DNA of 64,000 bases, from positions 39,112,975-39,176,974 of the forward strand of contig NC_061804.1 in NCBI RefSeq assembly GCF_021462225.1. Direction: 5' to 3'. The translations under genes were made by a program, and so were the position numbers. Of the stretch, positions 11,901 through 43,157 are shown piece by piece. The first letter of the stretch is position 1. Each line of letters begins with the position of its first letter. The stretch comes from Girardinichthys multiradiatus (taxonomy: Eukaryota > Chordata > Actinopteri > Cyprinodontiformes > Goodeidae). The notes beneath the pieces were generated by a model, which did not search any database, had not been told where the DNA came from, and saw only the letters and a program-made list of their open reading frames with translations.

Positions 11901-14900
11901 GGATTCCAACTATTTTTGATATATAAAATGCATCAATTATTCAACCACTATCAAAAAAACTGTCAGGATGTGTTTTCCACTTTATGCAAATATAGTCCTT
12001 AGAATAAAAAAATAAATATATAAAATTAGGTTTGGCGAATAAGACCTTAAAGACAGGTTTTGGAACTGGTCCTGGTATCAAGAAGAAAAGTCTGATTGGT
12101 GCATCTCTAATCACAGCTGACCTTCCCTTGTTTTTATCCAACGTTTCATCTCAATTAACAGCCTAAACCACCTTCATCATTATTCAGTGAAGACAACATC
12201 TACTACATGGGATTTTATCTAAACTCAGACTGTGTATTCTGCCATAACTTACCTGGTCACTGGGGACTGGGTTAGGAGACAAGGGCTCTAGTTCTGATGA
12301 TGTTGATAATGTTGGGGTCCTGGGCTCATCTTGAGGTTTTGAGCAAAGCTCCTCAGCTTCAGATGTAATTTCTGAAAGAAAGCATTGAATTGACCTTTAC
12401 TGACAGGTGAAATAGGATTATTATTATTATAATATTATTATTGTATTTAAAAAAACTAGTTTAACACTGTTAACAAAGAAGGACGTGCCACATACCAGCA
12501 GAAATAAAACAGTTTATCTATTTGATGTTGTCCTGACAGAGAAAACTAAATGTATTTTGGTGCAGAGAAGAGAAGCCCAACTCACCCTGGAAGCTGGGTC
12601 TGGCATTAGGGCTGTTGACCCAGCAGCGCTGCATGAGGCTTAGGAAACCCGCGCAGGTAGAAGGTCGACTTCGTGGCACTAAACCCAGATCTGGACGAAC
12701 TCCCTTAACCACTTTCACCATGATCTGCAGGATGTTGTTTTCTCCTGAGGGGAAAACATCCATTTTATTATGAGCCTGTCAGATCCATTTCATTCAAAAC
12801 TAAATAGATTAAATCATTGCATACTTTTTGTGGTGTACATGGATTCGCAATGAGGACTTGTCTGAGAACACACGGATAAAGTTGAAATGGTTTGAACTGT
12901 AAACATTTTAGATGCAAAATAAGCTGCAACACATCACAACCCAGGCTGGTGCTAGGCTCCTCTAACTACAAGGACAAACAGTGATGCACAGCATTTTCAC
13001 CATCTTTCCTAGTGCTCACATACCATGTGCTTGTTTCACACGGGAGCCTAAATGGCCTGGTCCTGTTCTATCCAGTTGTGGGATCAGCCAAGTCAGTGAT
13101 TCACAGCAAACAAGAAAAGACTTACGGCGGCTATTGTAGCTATAATACTATTCGCAGGTGAAGAGGGAAGACGGGCAGGCATGGTAATCAACCTGGCAAT
13201 GCGTCACCTTTTCATTTAGTCTGGGTCATTGTAGGCAGTGCCAACCCTGCCTTAATTAGACACTGGCCTTAAAAAAAAAAAGCTACATGATACATCTGGG
13301 AAAATGAAACAAAGAAAAAATTCCACCCTTGCTCAGTTCACCTGCTTGCTCTGGAATGCAGGCAACAAACACACTCACCGCAGCTCAGGTACTACACAAG
13401 TAGTGTAGCCTGTGTGTTTACGGGAATGTTAAAAATAGATGGAAAGCTGTGATCGAGACAGAAAAAATAATCTCGTTAAGTGAAGATTCTGGAAGTTAGG
13501 TGACTCCAAGCTCTGTTTCAGCCTAGACCTAGAGTTATCAAAGCAATCAGAATCTTTGGGATTCTTCATTTCTTATCTTCATAAAAAAAAAAGTTTGTTT
13601 GTGTTGCTCTGGAAGCCTTACCTTGATAGGGTTTCTTCTGTGTGAGAATACCCCAAATCACGATGGAGAAGCTGGAAGAGATACAAAAACATCAGCGAAA
13701 GATGTCATTTTCAAGTCAAAAATCACCCCTGCTGTCCATAACTTTGCTGTGCAGCGATGTCTTTCCTTCAAACAGGGTCTATATGGTGTTATAGTTTATG
13801 TTAAAACTACAGGTGCATCTTAATGAATTTAAATGTCATTACAATATTTATTTTGCCAATTCAATTAAAAAGTGAAAAACTTATATGAAGCCATTATACA
13901 CCCAAAAAAAAAAAGCTTTTCAAAAAATGTGAATACTACATGAGACCAAAACAAAAAGCAGTTTTAATTCAGAGGTTGTCTGTTTTGGCTTATATAATCA
14001 TGGCAAAGACTGCTGACTTCTCCTGTAGACCAAAGTTGTCCATCTCCAGTCCTTAAGGGCTGGTGTCCTACTTGGTTAACATGCGTCCTTGCCCTAACAC
14101 AGCTGATGTAAATGGCTGGGTGTTCTCCTCAGCATATCACCTAGCTCTGGAGAGGCTGCTAATGAACTATTATGTTGACTCTGATGTGTTGGATCAAGGC
14201 ATCATCTAAAACATGCAGGACACTGGCCCTTGAGTAGTGACCTTGGACACCAGTCAGCACTCACTGACACCCTCCAGAAGGAGGGTAGGCAACAAATTGT
14301 CAAGAGGTTGACTCTTCACTGAGTGCTGTATCCAAGCATTTTACTGGAAAGTTGAGTGGAAGGAAAAGGCTCTGCAGGAAAAGAAGTGTGTGTACAACAT
14401 GAGCAGAGTCAGTGCTTCAAGATCCACCACACAGACATATACAGGACAGACACTGAGATGCACCTGCATATTTCTGCCAATATAGAAGCAGTACCAGTAG
14501 AGTGCTACAGTTTTATCCTACAGACTGATAACAAATTGAACTGATGTTGAGATTATGCTCTTTAAATGACTGCACTTTATTCCGATCTTAGACATTTTGT
14601 TTTCTATTATCTTCCTTATGACTTTTTACACTGTTATAGATGGCTGAGAAATCCTGTCTTATTTTGCTGTATGCTGTAAAGCATACAATGAAATGAATTA
14701 TCGTTTCATTTATGAACCCAAATAAATCTACTACACTTTGTCACTAAAAGCAGTGAATGAGAAATCTGAACAGGAAACACCTGCGTTTAAAACAAAACTA
14801 TGTGTGAAGGTTTAAGGACACCAACCTGTACACGTCATGCTTTGTGTCAGACACTCTGTCCTTCTCTACGATGCTCTCGGGTGGCAGGTAGGCAATGGTG

Positions 14901-15181
14901 CCACAGAAGCCTTCTCGGCTGATGTCATCAGTCTGTGACAAGCCATTCCACCGGGCTAGCCCAAAATCAGATATCTGAAATACAAGACCAGACCCAACTT
15001 CAATCAATTCGGCAGCACAGAATTTCCACGGCAACGATGACTAACTTTGTCCGTCGTGTGTGACAGGCAGCTAAGCTTTTATTATGTGCACTCAATGGTA
15101 TGATGAGGGCAACACAGCCATGTCCCAACCTGCTGCAGAGGAGAGGCCCTTTATATTTGTGCAGAGGAGTGCACACCTCAG

Positions 15182-15230
<49 letters not shown>

Positions 15231-18200
15231 AGAGGGAGATTTAATAGAAGGTAAATGAATCCTGTTGGGACAAGCCCGGAAGAGGTGTTTACATCCAGGC
15301 ATTAAACTCTGGAAATGATGGTTCCCACCCATTCACAAGCTGCACGGCTGAACTGTTTAGAAGTTTGCGCAGAAAACCTAAGAGACACCTGTCTTTACAC
15401 CGCACGTGCAGAGCTACCAATTTGAAACAGATGAACGAGATGAGCGGTTCACTCGAGGAAGGGGGATATAGAAGCTCTAGACAACTCTGTTCTATTTGAA
15501 TGTTTTGCAAAATTTTCATGAAGGACTCCATTACTCTTTGGTGCTGAAATGTAAGAGTTGAAGAACAAAATGTCTCTATCAGACACTCCACAGCTAACCC
15601 TTTGCGAACAGGCTCCATACCTTGACATGATAGTGTGCATCCAACAGGATGTTGGCAGGCTTCAGGTCCAGGTGCAGAAGTGGCGGGTTCATACAATGCA
15701 GGAAGTTCATGCCCACCGCCGTCTCGTGGATGATGCGAAAACGAAGCTCCCAGGGCAGCAGCTCGTTAGCCAGCAAGTTCTCCAGGGATCCTGTCTCCAT
15801 GTACTCCATGACGAGGCCCTGAGGGTCATTGCAGATCCCGTAAACAGGCAAGACGTATCTGAACTTGGCCACCTCCATCTTCTTAGCCTCCTCGAGGAGC
15901 TCGGAGCGGTCCCTTAGTCAAAGAAATGGTTGACTGTTAGATGGCAAAACAATTTGCTTGACTTTCCAACATAATTCAATCCAGCCTGATGTATAAAACA
16001 GTTTTAAACAAAAGATATAAGAAAAAACACTAGGCATAAAGTACCAATACAATTATTATGATGCAAAGAACAGGTAAGACCAGCCATGCAATTAAACACG
16101 AAACAAAAAAAACTCATACAATAAAGCTAAATTAGCATTATCAAAGGCCACTTCAAAGAGAAGAGTTTTAAGAAGTTATTTAAAAACAGGAAAAGAAGAA
16201 GTCTGTCAAAGTGCAAAGGAGTTGCAACAGCAAAAGCACAGTCCCCTCCATGCTCACTGAGGAGCAGCTGATCAGCTGACCTGAGAGAACAGGATGGTGT
16301 TTTATTGTGCCGAGACTCCAAGAGAAAGGATAGGGCAAGACAAGGCAGGCTTTTAAGAACAAAGAAACTTTAAGATGAAATATAAAATGTATGGAGTGCA
16401 GCTAAAATAAGAGATATGTGCTCACACTATTACCCTCTATATCAGAGCAAATGAGGATCCAATAACCCTTATATAGATGTGCATAAAAGTAATCTCACCT
16501 AGTGGTGATGAATGTGTGGACTGATGTTTCAAATTGTAACAACACGTTTCCTCAGCATGGAGCCAGGTAGAAAAAATAAAGAGCAAAACCAAGGAGGCCT
16601 AAATCTGAGTACCGTGTGACCCCCGACAAAACAGGAGCGGAGGAGAAGACATCGTCCCCCTGGTTGACAGAAGGTTTGCTCTGTCAACTTTGTGAAGAAT
16701 ATTCAAGCAAGTGCAACCTGCAGCTGAAATGTATGCAGGTCATCTTGTTCTTGTACTCAACAGTTGCTCATGTCTAGTATTTCTAGTTCAACACAAACAT
16801 TTCCTCTTATTAAACATTAATCTGCTTGTGCTATGGCAATGCTCTGGTCACTAATTTGCAATATTTAGAATACCTTTCATTCCAACCTGAATTCCTGCAC
16901 ACTTAGCTTCAATGTTGCTGAGCGCCAAAATATGCTGAATGTTCTGAAAAACTTCCGTGAATGTCTGTACTTCACACATTAGTCCTAAATTATGTGGACC
17001 GGACCACACTCCAAATGCGACCGTGGCAATGGTGGCAGGGGTTTGTCTTGTAAGCGGTGGGTTGCCGGTTTGAGCCTCCGCTATGCCTGTCTCAGTTGTT
17101 GTGTCCTTGGGCAAGACACTTCACCCGTGTTGCCTACTGATGGGGGTCAGAGGGCTCGGTGGCGCCGGTGTATGCCAGCCTCACGTCTGTCAGTCTGCCC
17201 CAGGGCAGCTGTGGCTACAATTTAGATCACCACAGTCATCCTACAATGGGTGCACAACTGAATGTAGAGTGAAGTGCTTTGGGGCCTCTGGGGACTTGAT
17301 CAAGCACTATATACAAGTACAAGCCATTTACAATTTAAATCACCCAATACCCGTTTAAAGGCTTCAAGAACATTCCTGCATCTGCATAGTCCAGGGGGGC
17401 TTAAACAGCTCCTTTTCAGCAGCTTTATCAGCACACTGACCCAGCTACCATACCTCAAACACAACTGTGCAGGTCATGCAATGACCTCAGTTCACATATC
17501 TCAGGATGTTAGCCTCCTAATGAGGACAGATCAAAGAAGAATAAATCCCATTCAGAATTGCGCTCACAAGCATGGGATTTAAAAGGCAAAATTAGATGAG
17601 CTGGATCTGGAATTCTGTACAAAATGAAATTGCAGGCTCATAGAAGCTCAGTTGGTGACCCGACTGTTGATCATGTGCATGATGTATCAGATTACTGGGC
17701 TGTAAGTGTGCTTTATGCAGCATAAATCAGAATCAGCTTTATTGCCAAGTTCGTACATACAAACAAGGAATTTGACTCCAGTACACTTTGCTCTTTTGAG
17801 TGCAGAAGACAGAATCCCACTAATCTTCTAGGCAGTGAATAAGAATCAAACATTAGATATAATACTGGGAAATAACTTGTTTGCTTAATGCTTTATCTAA
17901 TCCGAGTAGATCCTCTGGACCAAACAACGTCCCTGCTTCAACAGAGAGACGCCCGGACAGACCGGTTCTCCAGCTTCTTATATTGTCTGTGTTACACAGT
18001 GGCAGCCAGCGAAGCCGGCAGACAAAGGTGGCTTTCAGTACCTGCTGCTGGATGTTATGTGTGGGTCAATGAAGGCTCAGAACGTATGACTATTTATGTA
18101 CCTTGCAGAGGTTGATGGAGGAGATGACATCCTCAGCTCAGGTAGAGCAGATGCACCGTAAATCTGAAGGGAGCTGACAGTCAAAGTTTTTGAAATGTGT

Positions 18201-19842
18201 TGGTGACATCTATCAGTCTCACCACCATTATTAAGCACAACTTCTTCATTTTATAGTGATCTTTTTAAGATGGCCAAAAAAGTATTTTGGTAGATTATAT
18301 ATTTTTATTTTACTGTTATTAGATAAATTTTATACTATTACACCCTATTTTTTAGGGATTAGTCAAAGACTCCTACATATTTGGATCTTATGGGTGGGAG
18401 GGAGTTTCATAAATTGGCCCTAATTACAAGGCGGACTACACATTTTTCATGTAAACAGGGTATTTTTCCAGGCTCAGCGTCCCAGTCATTTAAGTTCATA
18501 TTAGCACATAAATACTATATAATTCACTACAAATGTATGGCAGACACTTGTACAGTTTCAATAAGGAACCTACAATATCCAGAAACTGTAACAAAGGAAA
18601 GGTGGAAAGCATAAGGAGAGAAAGACACAAAGACAGAAGAGCACAAGGAAGGATGGTATTACACAAGATGGGAAGGAAAGAAGGAATGAGAGATAGGAAG
18701 GAAGGTAAGAAGGAAAAATAGTTGGAAGGACCTGGAAAATAAATCAAATTCCAGAATTTTCCAGACAGTTGAACCCTGAGAAATCAAATTTTGTATTAAA
18801 ACAAAATGCATTTCGAATGGGAGTCACTGGCCCAAAAATGCTAAAAAGGACCTTTAAAAGGCAAATTAGAAGATTTGAAGCCATCATTTATATCAACAGA
18901 GTAAACGCTGTGGAAATTTTAAATCTAAAAAGCAAAATAAAAAATCATGTCCAGGGACCCAGGAGGGTTAATCAAAGTGCTACACGTACAACTAACAAGA
19001 ATGGAAGCTTCCGCTGACAGAGTCCATGCTATGTGACGGAACAACCTTTAATAAGGACTTGCAGGAACCTGACTTGCAGCAGCATGGCACACCGGAGAAA
19101 AAAATAACAAGTCTACAAGGCCTCAGTTGGGGGTTTTCTGCAGGACAAATCCCGACTGATAGACGCGTTTGCGCAATCTCCAGGAGCGCCTGTGGGAAAG
19201 AAGACCCCTCTGTTCCCCCCACACATCCATTTAACTGGGCCGCTCCCCGGGGTCAGAGTGTGATACCATCTCTGACTGGAGGCAGAAACATATGGGAGGC
19301 TTGGAGCTCGCCGTGTAGCAGCTGTGTTTAGGTAATGCTTGTTCTCTGAATAAATACGGATGTCACGGCTCCCTTCACACAACTCAGCTGTGGTGAAATA
19401 GGTGACCCCGTTACATCTCTGGTACAGCCTCCCTGTGCCCAGACTGTAATGACAGTGAGTCACGCAATACCTGCTTTTTACTTTCCCAGAATCTCACCGT
19501 GTTCTGCTCACAAAACGATAGATGAGAGGTGTGAACCTGGGTCAGATCTGTGAATGTGGCTCTTTGAAGGACTCCAGAAATAAGACACACCTAAACTCTG
19601 CTAGAGGAGCTGAATTCCTTTAGGCCTAACCCCACATGTGGTTTTATTACTTACTTCTCATCCAGATGAAGGCAGGGAGGGCACTTGATTGCCAGCCATG
19701 TTTTCCACTTCACATGCCGAACTTTGTATACCTGTCCAAATCCACCTGAGCCTATCTTTTCCCAGCTGCCAAACTCAGAGGAGTCAAACGTCTTTAAAAG
19801 CCCCATGTTCCCATGCGGGGAATCCGGGAGATCCATATCCAT
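8964..19842 (-). CDS. ripk4: receptor-interacting serine/threonine kinase 4 with ankyrin repeats
   Basis: RIPK4 is a cytoplasmic kinase that drives keratinocyte differentiation and can feed NF-kB and Wnt signalling. Eight coding exons, minus strand, 5' to 3': 19842-19655, 15912-15621, 14974-14826, 13671-13622, 12744-12586, 12371-12253, 10542-10302, 10216-8964. Total is 2451 nt (816 aa plus stop); all phases join and all introns are GT-AG. The kinase domain is about residues 22-285: glycine loop GSGGFG 31-36, K53, HLDLKPAN with D145, DFG 163-165 and GTIAYLPPE, all intact. A Ser-rich linker follows ([28 protein letters not shown]). The last exon carries ten ankyrin repeats (for example [20 protein letters not shown]). 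I chose the ATG of [11 protein letters not shown] because its distance to the kinase matches the family; the frame is open further upstream with only a GTG. Length is close to human RIPK4. The downstream neighbour in synteny is prdm15. Confidence 0.95.
13807..14450 (+). mobile_element. Tc1-like transposon relic in ripk4 intron 3, interrupted by a second repeat
   Basis: Begins with the terminal sequence TACAGGTGCATCTTAATGAA at 13806. It reaches a decayed transposase start, ATGGCAAAGACTGCTGAC at 14000, comparable to the MGKTADL start of the intact element at 25468. After a foreign insert it resumes with CTGACACCCTCCAGAAGGAGGG and GAGTGCTGTATCCAAGCATTT, the helix-turn-helix region. The rest of the transposase is missing. 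It appears related to the intact element but belongs to a different, older subfamily. Confidence 0.7.
14028..14235. mobile_element. hAT-like non-autonomous repeat nested in the Tc1 relic
   Basis: Outward-facing similar ends: AGTTGTCCATCTCCAGTCCTTAAGGGC on the left, CAGGACACTGGCCCTTGAG on the right. They are inverted relative to each other and resemble a short repeat common in fish genomes. A related copy lies at 39460-39620. The exact boundaries and superfamily are inferred. Confidence 0.45.
15189..15228. repeat. (CA)n microsatellite in ripk4 intron 2
   Basis: Twenty uninterrupted CA dinucleotides. It lies in the intron between the second and third coding exons, about 215 bases past the third exon's acceptor. 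Confidence 0.97.
16120..16330. repeat. possible interspersed repeat in ripk4 intron 1
   Basis: Contains TCAAAGGCCACTTCAAAGAG and AGAGTTTTAAGAAG followed by AAAGCACAGTCCCCTCC. This combination reminds me of a widely dispersed teleost repeat but I cannot place it in a family. There is no coding potential. Confidence 0.3.
16985..17340 (+). mobile_element. tRNA-derived SINE-like repeat in ripk4 intron 1
   Basis: A B-box-like GGTTTGAGCC (about 17067-17076) is followed by the motif GTGTCCTTGGGCAAGACACTTCACCC, split here as GTGTCCTTGGGCAAG plus ACACTTCACCC. The 3' end is AAGTGCTTTGGGG...GCACTATATACAAG. This order is characteristic of an abundant teleost SINE-like repeat that ends in GCGCTATATAAATGCAGTCC-type sequence. 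Several base changes suggest moderate age. Confidence 0.6.
17341..19654. other. ripk4 intron 1, remainder
   Basis: Contains at 17726-17815 a LINE-like 3' tail in antisense (ATCAGAATCAGCTTTATTGCC, then AAGGAATTTGACTCC). A purine-rich stretch of GGAA and GAAA units runs from 18590 to 18720. I see no further gene; the open frames here are short and unsupported. Confidence 0.4.
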
Positions 19843-20120
19843 GTTGGGAGAGCCACCAACAGAGGGAATATTCCTTCGTCTCCAAGGCAAACGAACAAAC
19901 ACTGACCTGAACCGCCTGTGAGCTCTTCCTTGTTTTTCCTCCGTCTACTGCTCAGTCAGGCACCGCCCAGCTCTTCAGGTGTGAGCAGGGGGCGGGGCCA
20001 GCTGTTGTGACATCATATCCGGATGTTGAAACGTGGAAAAAAGTTCGAAGAGGAAAAGTGACAGCCCACAAGGTACCTCGGTACCACCGATGATTGTTTT
20101 CTCGCCTGGCCAACAGAGAA
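19843..20120 (-). promoter_or_regulatory. ripk4: ripk4 5' UTR and presumed promoter region
   Basis: Sequence directly upstream of the chosen ATG. The transcription start cannot be placed by eye: there is no convincing TATA box. Region bounds are inferred only from position. Confidence 0.3.
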
Positions 20121-20454
20121 ATATCCACCTGAAGTGAATGATACAGACAGTGGCTTGAAAATGTCACTACAAATGTTGTTTCTACTTGTGACCTGAACCA
20201 TAAAAAGTTTGGCAATTCCTTCATACTCCAGTGAAGACAATAACTCCTACCTGAAAAAATGCCTGGAAGAAAAATAATCCACCTTTACGTTTAAGCAACT
20301 ACACATCGCTTTTAAACGACTATCTTTTTAAGTCCTAGAGTTCATTTATTCACACTCAATGTCTTAGCTACATTTTAAGCCTGTTAAAACATTTCTCTTC
20401 AAATCATGTGTGGTTATCATTTTTGTTGCTTCACACTTAACCGGTGCTCCAAAA

Positions 20455-20880
20455 ACAGAACACATCACCCCTGCTCTGGCCTCTACTGGCTGCCGGTGAC
20501 TTTTTGAGTTGATTTTAAAATTCATATTTTTGTTTTTAAATAATTGAACAATCTTGCTCTGCCTACCTGTCTGAGTTTATTCATCCCTACCTACCTTCTC
20601 GGTCCCTCAAGTCAACTGAACAGCAGCTCCAGCAGGTTCCAAGCTCTAGGAGAAAGGTCAAAGATGGCAGGGACTTCTCTACTGCTGCTCTTCAACTGTG
20701 GAATAACCTGCCCCTGCACATTAATTGGTTTTATTGTTTTAATCTGTTATCATTCTTATTCCATATTTATATATGCCTTTCCTTTAAACATATGGTTATA
20801 GTTTGCAGTTATGTGCAGCGCTTTGTTTCAGCTGTGCTTGTTTTAAAGCTTTTTATGACTAAAGTTGGTATGGTATGGTA
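20455..20880 (+). mobile_element. degenerate LINE 3' end
   Basis: Decayed version of the same kind of C-terminal ORF2 region as at 1-599: ACACATCACCCCTGCTCTGG, CTACTGGCTGCCGG, and a later AACTGTGGAATAACCTGCCC. It ends with (TATGG)n. The tail unit differs from the copy at the left edge, so it belongs to another LINE family or subfamily. Confidence 0.6.
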
Positions 20881-20959
20881 CAACCAACAACTTTGAAGTA
20901 TTTTATTTGACGTTTCTGTGGCAAACACATACAAAGTACTTTATACATTTGTATAGAAC

Positions 20960-21845
20960 ATTTTTTAAAGATTATTATTGTACAAATAAAGACTTGAAAA
21001 GTGTGGTTTGCATTTGTGTTGAGACTTCTTTACCCTGACACCCTTAAATAAAATCCAGAGCGACCAATTCCCTTCAAAAGGTGCCTGATTAGTAAATACT
21101 GTAGAACTAAACTATGTCAATTTTTATTCTCAATATTAGTACAACTCTTCCTCCACAGATTAACACACCAAACAGACCGATAATAAAGTTCAAAGCAGGG
21201 TTAGTTTCTAAAGCCTTATCCCAAGCTTTGAACATCTCACCAAGGGGACAGAGCAAACATGTAAAAGAAGGTGGCAGTCAGGTGAGGCCTGAATTAGAAC
21301 TTTTTGACCTACATGTCAAAGACTACAGCACCCACACAGTAAAACATGGAGGTGGCAGTATCATGCTGTGGGCATGCTTTTCAACAGCAAGTATAGGGAA
21401 GCTGATAAATACTGGCAATCCTGGCATAAAACCTGTTGCAACGCTGCAAAAGATTTGAGATGGGAGGAGGTTTACCCTCAAGCAGGACAACAACCCTAAC
21501 AATGTAGCCAGCACTACAATGACTGGTTTAGATCAAAGGATATTCATGTGCTAGAATGGCCCAGTCAAAGTCCAGAATTAAATCTAATTGAGAATTTGGG
21601 GCAGAACCTAAAAATTGATGCTTACAAACGCTGTCGATCCAATCTGACTGAGCAAAGCTGGTAGTGACAACACCAACCTAACCTGTAATTGGTTAAATGA
21701 AATGAATTTTAAAAATCATTTATCATTGTCTTCTACTTTACAATTCAAGAATACCTTGTGTTTTTCTATTACAAAAGACCCCATTAAAAGGCAGCATATT
21801 TTATGGTTTTAATGTGGTGAAATGTGAAAATGTTTGAGATGTACC
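20960..21845 (+). mobile_element. Tc1-like transposon relic upstream of ripk4
   Basis: Sense-oriented remnants: GTAAAACATGGAGGTGGCAG with TATCATGCTGTGGGCATGC at about 21340-21375, then AGAATGGCCCAGTCAAAGTC and AATCTAATTGAGAATTTGGG at about 21552-21600. Stops and indels break the frame. Same family as the relics at 3.4 kb and 44 kb. Confidence 0.75.
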
Positions 21846-23030
21846 ATAGGCTCCTCACACCCAACTAAAAACTGTTTTCCTGTCAGGCATCTACTTCTCA
21901 GCACGATAAAAATAAAATGTTTTTTCCTCTGAAGGAAGGCTACAAAAACACACATACTAAACCGCTTTACTAAAGGGGTTGAACCGCCTCTACATGCGTG
22001 AATATTTGCAGCTTGTTGTGCAGCACCTCCTACCTCCACATCAAGACATGATGTCAACTCACAGTATAATGAGAAAACTGGAAGGGCCAGATCCCAGGAA
22101 TAAATATGTCATCAAGAAGGTTGTTAGGGCTAATTGCACAGCCAGAGGAGGAGCTGTCGTGTGCTTCCAGATGACTATCGGTGGAGTGATCATTGGGTTT
22201 CCCCTGGAGGCTATAGCTCCAAAGACCATTACTGGCAGCACTTCAAAGGTCAAAGTCAAAACAGTGAATCAGCACCCTTTAGAGCTGTTAATCAAGCCAT
22301 TCTGTAAAATGCAAATGTGTTACAAGTTTCACACACCTTGTATTATAATTAGAAAAGAGCTTTTGTTAGAGTTTTACATAAACCAGTTCCTTTTATTTGT
22401 TTCATCTACTTGAATAAAAAACGAAGAAATCACTACATCTTTCTTTACCGTGACGAAAACCTTTGTTCTAACTTACATGATGTGTTTGGGATATTTCAGC
22501 ACATGCGTGTAACCACGTTAAGTGTTGTCGCCATCTAGCGGACAAGCTTTGAATGACATGGCTAACAAGCAAAAAGTTTAGTTTTTCGGTAGAAACACAT
22601 TGATGGTTGAGTTCTTCTTCGCTCTTCAACAGCAGTTGTATCAGGACAAAAACCTAAATACATATTTAATTCGTGCAGTTTTCCTAACAAGTTGTGGTGT
22701 ACTGAAAAACTTAGTGGGGTTATAAGCTTATGTTGTGGTTCCTGGGTCAAAGGAATCTGAATAAACTATTTCTGCACATGTTCAATAAGGTTCTCTCCCT
22801 GCATGTGAAACGGAGCATAAACAATGTTAATAATGTATAACAAACCGGCTGGCGCAGAAATATTATTATACATTTTTAAAAATAAAAATGTATAGTTTTA
22901 TTTATTTTAGTTCTTGCTTTCATTTAATGAACGTTAAAGGTACTTGAAGCCTATCTGTAGATATAAAACATTTCTGAAAAAATACTGGTTTTGTACTTAT
23001 CTACATGTGACAACAATCTCCTATATTTCA
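21846..23030. other. intergenic stretch, no gene called
   Basis: A plus-strand open frame of 144 codons (21979-22413) begins at TTG, resembles nothing I know and has no splice or promoter context. The rest is AT-rich and unremarkable. Confidence 0.35.
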
Positions 23031-23480
23031 CATTTATCTGAAATAAGGAGTATGGTTGCAAGATGGAAATCTTTTCTTACTATTAAACATTCAGACCTGG
23101 ATAAAATACCCAGAAACCTGGTGGGAAAATGAGTTAAGCGTCTGATTAAATTAAAGTACAACTTTTGGCCATTTACTACAGTTACAGCAAAGGAACACCA
23201 TATGCCCCAGTGAAACACATTGTTGTCTGCATTATGCTTTAGGGTTGTTTTTCTTCAGCTGATACTGGGGCTTCTGTCAAGGCAGATGAAACGATGAACA
23301 GTTCCAAATATCAATCACTTTGAGGCCAAAAACCTCAGGTGTCTGATAAAAAAGCTAAAGATCAAGAAGGATGTCAGTCATGAAAGAGAATGGCAACACA
23401 ATGTAAATTGCAAAGTAACATCTTAATACACAAGACTTGTGAAACTAGTTCCTTAGGACAAATGGGGGAACATTAGATGA
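23031..23480 (+). mobile_element. Tc1-like transposon relic
   Basis: Contains CATATGCCCCAGTGAAACAC, ATTATGCTTTAGGGTTG and GATGAACAGTTCCAAATATC, a decayed catalytic-core segment of a Tc1 family different from the CAGTGCCTTGCAAAAG type. No open frame. Confidence 0.55.
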
Positions 23481-24110
23481 CATCATCTGTCATGAAGGTG
23501 GAGGGGTGATTATTCAGGCTCGATTTACAGCCACAGACAAGGGCACCTTGTAGTCACCGAGTCGACCATGAACACCTCTGCACACCCAAGTATTCTAAGG
23601 TCACATAGGAGGCCACTGTCCCACACAACCTTTGTACAGACCAATTCTTTTAATTAATCTTTTAGAGACCATGGCACATGCTCTATGCCCATAAGTTCAC
23701 TTTTATCTGACAGTAACATACTATCACAACTGGTGGGTTACTTTTGTGGTATTTTCTGAATTTGCTAAATCAAGTACCAACTGCAGAGCTGTAATGCAGT
23801 TTGTAATTTGATGGTAGAAAACTTTCAAATTGTTAGAATATGAAAGTTTTTACACACACTCAAACGAGCACACCCATAAGAAAACTGAGAAAAAGATGAA
23901 CAAAAATTGCATTTACATCAATCAAAATAATATTTCATCAGTGAACTTTAACATAAAGTTCTTCCTTTGAAAAGTCACTTTTTTCTTACAATGCAGATTT
24001 ATCTGAATAACAGGCATGCTTTCAAAGGCTGCATGTCTCACATGTTGCTTTGGTTTCAACTGTTGGTTGTATGTCAGGGATTTTGGGTCGAAGTACTATT
24101 TCTTTCATGT
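23481..24110. other. region downstream of prdm15, no gene seen
   Basis: Short open frames only. The right-hand part may be prdm15 3' UTR if a poly(A) signal further down is used. Confidence 0.35.
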
Positions 24111-24116
24111 TTTATT
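24111..24116 (-). promoter_or_regulatory. prdm15: candidate prdm15 poly(A) signal (AATAAA)
   Basis: TTTATT on the plus strand is AATAAA on the minus strand, about 185 bases past the prdm15 stop codon. Motif and position only. Confidence 0.45.
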
Positions 24117-24299
24117 TCTTTATGAGCAGCCACTTGGCTCTGTCAGAGTAAAAAAAAATGAATTAATGACCTGTAAAGTTGGACTAGCTTCCACCGGACA
24201 GGAGAGGCATCTGAGGGACAATAGTCCGATAAAAAAAAAAAAATCATCTGCTATGTAACAATGTCTGAGTGTGAGGTGACCTGCGCCTCCAGTAAGTGC

Positions 24300-42580
<18,281 letters not shown>

Positions 42581-43157
42581 TATGTCAACCTGCACAGAGA
42601 GGAGATGTTTACCGTGAAATAAAGGGGAGATGACAGCTTTCGGGTCATATTGTATTTTTACAGAAAACAACTTGTAGGAGAGTAAATGTTGTAAAGAACA
42701 TAGTAAAGAACTGAACATCCCAGCCTGAATAAACAGTTGATTGTACAGTTCAGCTGTACCTGAACACACCAGCCCTCCTTATAGATAATATCGTGTTTGA
42801 AAGCACTAACTGCATTTTGATGTTTGTGAATCACTCCAAACCTGCATTTTCCGTTTATTGAATCCGTATAAGAGTTGGGATCCAGAATTTGAGTGATTCC
42901 CAAACTCTAGCCGGGTTTTAACTCCGATCTGAGCGGCTTCTCTTCTCTACAATGTAACAAAGAACAGTCGGCATGGCGGCTGGATCGGAGACGAAAACCA
43001 ACAAACCGGAGTCGGTGCTTTTCAGCGCCGGGCTGAGAGCAGTGCAGGCGGCGTAGAGAAGCTCCGAGCGACCCGGAAAAGCCGGCTGCATCTTCACTAA
43101 CAGACTGCGTCGCCATTTTGCGGGAAACCAGAGGAAATTAGTGAGGAAACACGTTAC

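Noticed and set aside
19843..19902. N-terminal extension of ripk4 by 20 codons
   Set aside because: The upstream codon is GTG, not ATG. The MDMD start matches the usual distance to the kinase domain.
21979..22413. 144-codon plus-strand open frame
   Set aside because: Starts at TTG, no similarity I recognise, no regulatory or splicing context; likely chance.
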